Shown piece after piece: positions 41,291 through 43,721 of a stretch of 43,721 nucleotides of DNA. Origin of the DNA: Rhodospirillales bacterium (GTDB taxonomy: Bacteria; Pseudomonadota; Alphaproteobacteria; Acetobacterales; Acetobacteraceae); NCBI GenBank assembly GCA_025351925.1, contig JANXVC010000061.1, positions 1 to 43,721 of the forward strand, in the 5' to 3' direction. Position 1 is the first letter of the stretch; the number at the start of each line of letters is the position of its first letter. The position numbers were made by a program, and so were the translations under genes. A model generated the notes under the pieces. That model had not been told where the DNA came from and did no database searches. It was given only the letters and a program-made list of their open reading frames with translations.

Positions 41291-42877
41291 CTAACCCTTC
41301 GCAATCGGCGCATACGAGGTGCGGTCCGCCAATGGCCCTTGCCGGAACCCGGTCAACGGACGGCGCAGCGCGGCGATGCCGATCTCCTGCAGCATGATCG
41401 CGAACGGGCCGCGGGTCATCACGTCGCGCTGCATCGCCTCGTATTCCGCGATGCGCTTTGCCGCATCGGCCTCCTTCACCGCCGCCAGCGCCCGCGCCGT
41501 CAGGTCCGGGTCGGCCCAGGCGCAGTTCCACGCCGAAGTACGGTTGGTCGAGGCGTCGGAGTTGTCCTCATTGACGCAGAACGTCTGCGCGTTGCTGTGC
41601 GGATCGAGGTAGTCCGCCCCCCACAGCGATATCGCGAGCTCATACTGCCGCGCCCGAACCTTCGTCAGCACCTGCCGCCCCTCCCCGGCCTGCAGCGTCA
41701 GCCGGATGCCGGCCTCGCGCATCTGCGCCTGCAGCGCCTGCGCGATCTCAGCCCGCGGCGAGCTGGAGGCGTGGTCGAATGTCAGGTCGATCCCGTCCGG
41801 AAAACCCGCGCCGGCCAGCAGCGCCCGGGCGCGCGCCGGGTCGTAGCGGTACGGCGTGTCGGCGACGGCGGCCGGGAAGCCCATGGGCAAGAACGCCTGG
41901 TGCACGCGATACGTGTCGGCCACCAGGTTGGCGCCGATGCCCTGGTAGTCGATCGCCCAGCGCAGCGCCTCCCGCACCTCGGGCTTGGCGAGAGCGGGGT
42001 GCCGGGTGTTCATCGACAGGTGCACGAGGCTGGCCTTCGCCTCGGCCAGCACCTCAAAGCGCGGGTCGGCGCGGGCGGCCTTGACCCCCTCCGGCAGCAG
42101 GTCGCGCGCGATGTCGGCGTCGCCGCGCTGCAGCAGCAGGAGCTGCACCGCTGGGTCGGCGACGTGACGGATGACCATGCGCCTGGCGCGCGGCGGCTGT
42201 GGATATGAAGGGTTGGCGTCGAGCATCACGACCTCACTGGCCCGTGCGCTGCGCACCACCCACGGTCCGGAGCCGGCGCTGTTGGTGCGAAGCCAGCCAT
42301 TGCCCAAATCGTCCCCCACTGCATGGGACAGCGCCACCCGCTTTTCCACTACGCCGCCCACCGCCGCCGACAGGCAATACAGCAGGAAGGTCGGCGCCTG
42401 CCGCTCGGCGATCTCGATCACCAGCGTCCTCTCGTCGGTCGCACGGATGCGGGCCGCCACGTTGTCGCGGGTGAAGCCGAATTGCGCGATGATGAAGCCC
42501 GGCGGCTTGTTCAGGATCACCGCACGTTGCAGGCTGAAGGCCGCGTCCTCTGCCGTGACCGGCGCGCCGCTGGCGAATTTGCGGTCGCCGCGCAGGTGGA
42601 ACGTCCAGGTCCGGCCGTCGTCGCTCGCAGACCAGCGCTCAGCCAGCATGGGGTTGATCCGCGTGGGATCGTCGTCGTCCGGGTTGACCAGCTTGTCATA
42701 GACGTTGCCGCAGATCTCGCCACCCGAGTATTCAAAGCTCTCCTGTGGGTCGAGGCTGATGATGTCGTCGATGCGCTTTGCCATTACGACGGTGTCCTTC
42801 GGCGTGTCGGCGAAGGCAGGGCCGAACGCGCTGGCCCAGATCAACGGCGTGGCAAGCAGGGCGCGGCGGCTGGGCAT
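41291..42877 (-). CDS. Extracellular solute-binding protein family 5, copy 2
   Basis: A 528-residue paralogue of the previous protein. Signal PSRRALLATPLIWASAFG with AFADTP cleavage. It shares SLDPQESFEYSGGEI, FASGAPVTAEDAAFSLQRAV, LRWAIDYQGIG and YLDPHSNAQTF with copy 1. ATG 42877 is chosen because GGAG sits 7 bases upstream; a GTG at 42904 is open but would place residues before the signal peptide. The 39-base gap to copy 1 and the shared permeases suggest both deliver to one channel. It lies 38 bases downstream of the nitrate-type ATPase stop. Confidence 0.92.
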   Translation of the reverse strand: MPSRRALLATPLIWASAFGPAFADTPKDTVVMAKRIDDIISLDPQESFEYSGGEICGNVYDKLVNPDDDDPTRINPMLAERWSASDDGRTWTFHLRGDRKFASGAPVTAEDAAFSLQRAVILNKPPGFIIAQFGFTRDNVAARIRATDERTLVIEIAERQAPTFLLYCLSAAVGGVVEKRVALSHAVGDDLGNGWLRTNSAGSGPWVVRSARASEVVMLDANPSYPQPPRARRMVIRHVADPAVQLLLLQRGDADIARDLLPEGVKAARADPRFEVLAEAKASLVHLSMNTRHPALAKPEVREALRWAIDYQGIGANLVADTYRVHQAFLPMGFPAAVADTPYRYDPARARALLAGAGFPDGIDLTFDHASSSPRAEIAQALQAQMREAGIRLTLQAGEGRQVLTKVRARQYELAISLWGADYLDPHSNAQTFCVNEDNSDASTNRTSAWNCAWADPDLTARALAAVKEADAAKRIAEYEAMQRDVMTRGPFAIMLQEIGIAALRRPLTGFRQGPLADRTSYAPIAKG

Positions 42878-42915
42878 GGCAAACTCCGGGACGGGCCGCG
42901 CCACGATGCAGTCCG

Positions 42916-43721
42916 CTACTCCTCTTCGTCCAGAAAGAACTGATCGGCCTCCTCGTCATACGAATACAGCTCGGCGTAGCGGCCCCAATTGATGGCGGTC
43001 CCCAGCGTCTCCTCGGCGTAGTCCGGCGACATGAAATCCTCCAGCTCGTCGCGGAAGCGCACAGCGGAGGCGCGATGGTTCGGGCGTTCGTCCAGCACCC
43101 GGCGGATCTGCGCCACCAGCGGCACGTTGGCCCGCAACGCCTCGCCGAAGATCTGCTTGCGGGCATCGGTGTCGGCCTCGACGAACACCCGGCCGCGGTC
43201 CAGCAGGCGAAGGTCGCCCTCCTCCAGCACGCCAAGGCCCAGCAGCTGCAGCGCCTCGCCCATCGGCAGCAGGTCGTCGAGTTCGAGCTGCAGCGACTGC
43301 GCCAGCGCCGGCAGGTCGGCCCGTCCGCTATACGGCGGCGCCGCCATCGTCTCGACCAGGCCGGCGAGCAGGTTGGTCGATACCGGGTGCAGCTGCATCG
43401 CCAGGGTCGGCGCGACCGGCGCGGTGGTGCGAAGCGTGGGCGCGCGCCGGGTCATCAGGGCGTAGATGTCATCGACCATCTGGCGGAACGCCGGATCGTG
43501 CCGGTTGCGCGGATGCACGAACGGCACCCGCAGCTCGCTCGCGACCCGGCCGGGGTTGGAGCTGAACACCAGGATGCGGTCGCACATCAGCACCGCCTCC
43601 TCGATGTTGTGCGTGACCATCAGCACGGACTTCACCGGCAGCTTGCCCTCGCTCCACAGGTCGATCAGGTCGGTGCGCAGCGTCTCCGCGGTGAGCACGT
43701 CGAGCGCGCTGAACGGCTCGT
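42916..43721 (-). CDS. Nitrate/sulfonate-type ABC ATPase with AAA-associated C-terminal domain (partial)
   Basis: The gene runs off the right edge, so the N-terminal P-loop is missing. The visible part begins EPFSALDVLTAETLRTD, which is the end of Walker B and the D-loop, followed by the H-loop in VLMVTHNIEEAVLMCDRI. After about residue 95 of the fragment comes an extra domain of about 170 residues: PPYSGRADLPALAQSLQLEL, LLPMGEALQLLGLG and the acidic C terminus EEADQFFLDEEE. This AAA-associated domain occurs on ATPases of NitT/TauT-type importers. Same strand as, and 38 bases upstream of, the family 5 binding protein. Confidence 0.88.
   Translation of the reverse strand, partial: EPFSALDVLTAETLRTDLIDLWSEGKLPVKSVLMVTHNIEEAVLMCDRILVFSSNPGRVASELRVPFVHPRNRHDPAFRQMVDDIYALMTRRAPTLRTTAPVAPTLAMQLHPVSTNLLAGLVETMAAPPYSGRADLPALAQSLQLELDDLLPMGEALQLLGLGVLEEGDLRLLDRGRVFVEADTDARKQIFGEALRANVPLVAQIRRVLDERPNHRASAVRFRDELEDFMSPDYAEETLGTAINWGRYAELYSYDEEADQFFLDEEE

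Noticed and set aside
39155-42208. A 1017-codon plus-strand open frame
   Set aside because: It is antisense to the DppB-like permease and both binding proteins, has Arg/Gln/His-rich composition and no motif; typical of GC-rich shadow frames.
1-43721. tRNA, rRNA, CRISPR arrays and insertion sequences
   Set aside because: Looked for in the gaps and by repeated units; no cloverleaf-like or regularly spaced repeat and no transposase was seen.

Overview
This is a GC-rich window whose gene content fits an alphaproteobacterium of the Rhodospirillales, most likely Acetobacteraceae. The pointers are a phasin, an L25/CTC-type rplY with an Ala/Lys/Pro tail, a MarR + OmpR-type pair resembling PetP/PetR, ubiK-ybjN-proC, and tightly packed genes with ATGA/GTGA/TGATG overlaps. 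The family assignment is inference. No rRNA, tRNA, CRISPR array or insertion sequence is visible.

Layout. 1-5018: the 3' end of a xanthine dehydrogenase-type molybdenum hydroxylase, then a complete BMP-family ABC importer (binding protein, double ATPase, two permeases), probably for a purine or nucleoside. 5110-6269: a pteridine-reductase-like SDR overlapping a folB-like dihydroneopterin aldolase. 6494-11451: uvrC, an SDR, pgsA, a Pro-rich lipoprotein, moaD and moaE. 11500-12390 (minus): a Tat-exported ferritin-like protein. 12743-14101: a polytopic membrane protein whose 3' end overlaps convergent ilvE. 14908-17620: a divergent control region with a perfect inverted repeat, then MarR regulator, response regulator and sensor kinase. 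17698-20954 (minus): phasin, TetR-like regulator, proC, ybjN-like gene, ubiK. 21042-25513: rfaD, lgt, a MidA-like methyltransferase, pgeF, a candidate 22-residue peptide and a lipoprotein. 25600-30323: prs, glutathione S-transferase, histidine phosphatase, an AlgD-like GDP-mannose dehydrogenase and a GT4 glycosyltransferase.

30324-32260 is a visibly AT-richer island: a beta-class SPPY DNA methyltransferase followed by a gene that looks like its partner endonuclease but is broken by a one-base frameshift near 31982. Then come rplY, pth, ychF, an unrecognised minus-strand gene and a YidB-like protein. 36118-42877 (minus) is a complete Dpp/Opp-type importer with two tandem paralogous binding proteins. 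The window ends inside a nitrate/sulfonate-type ABC ATPase carrying an AAA-associated C-terminal domain.

The observations most worth following are the decayed restriction-modification unit, the MarR/response-regulator/kinase block with its candidate operator, the pteridine-reductase-like gene coupled to folB, the tandem binding proteins sharing one permease set, and the micropeptide overlapping a lipoprotein start.
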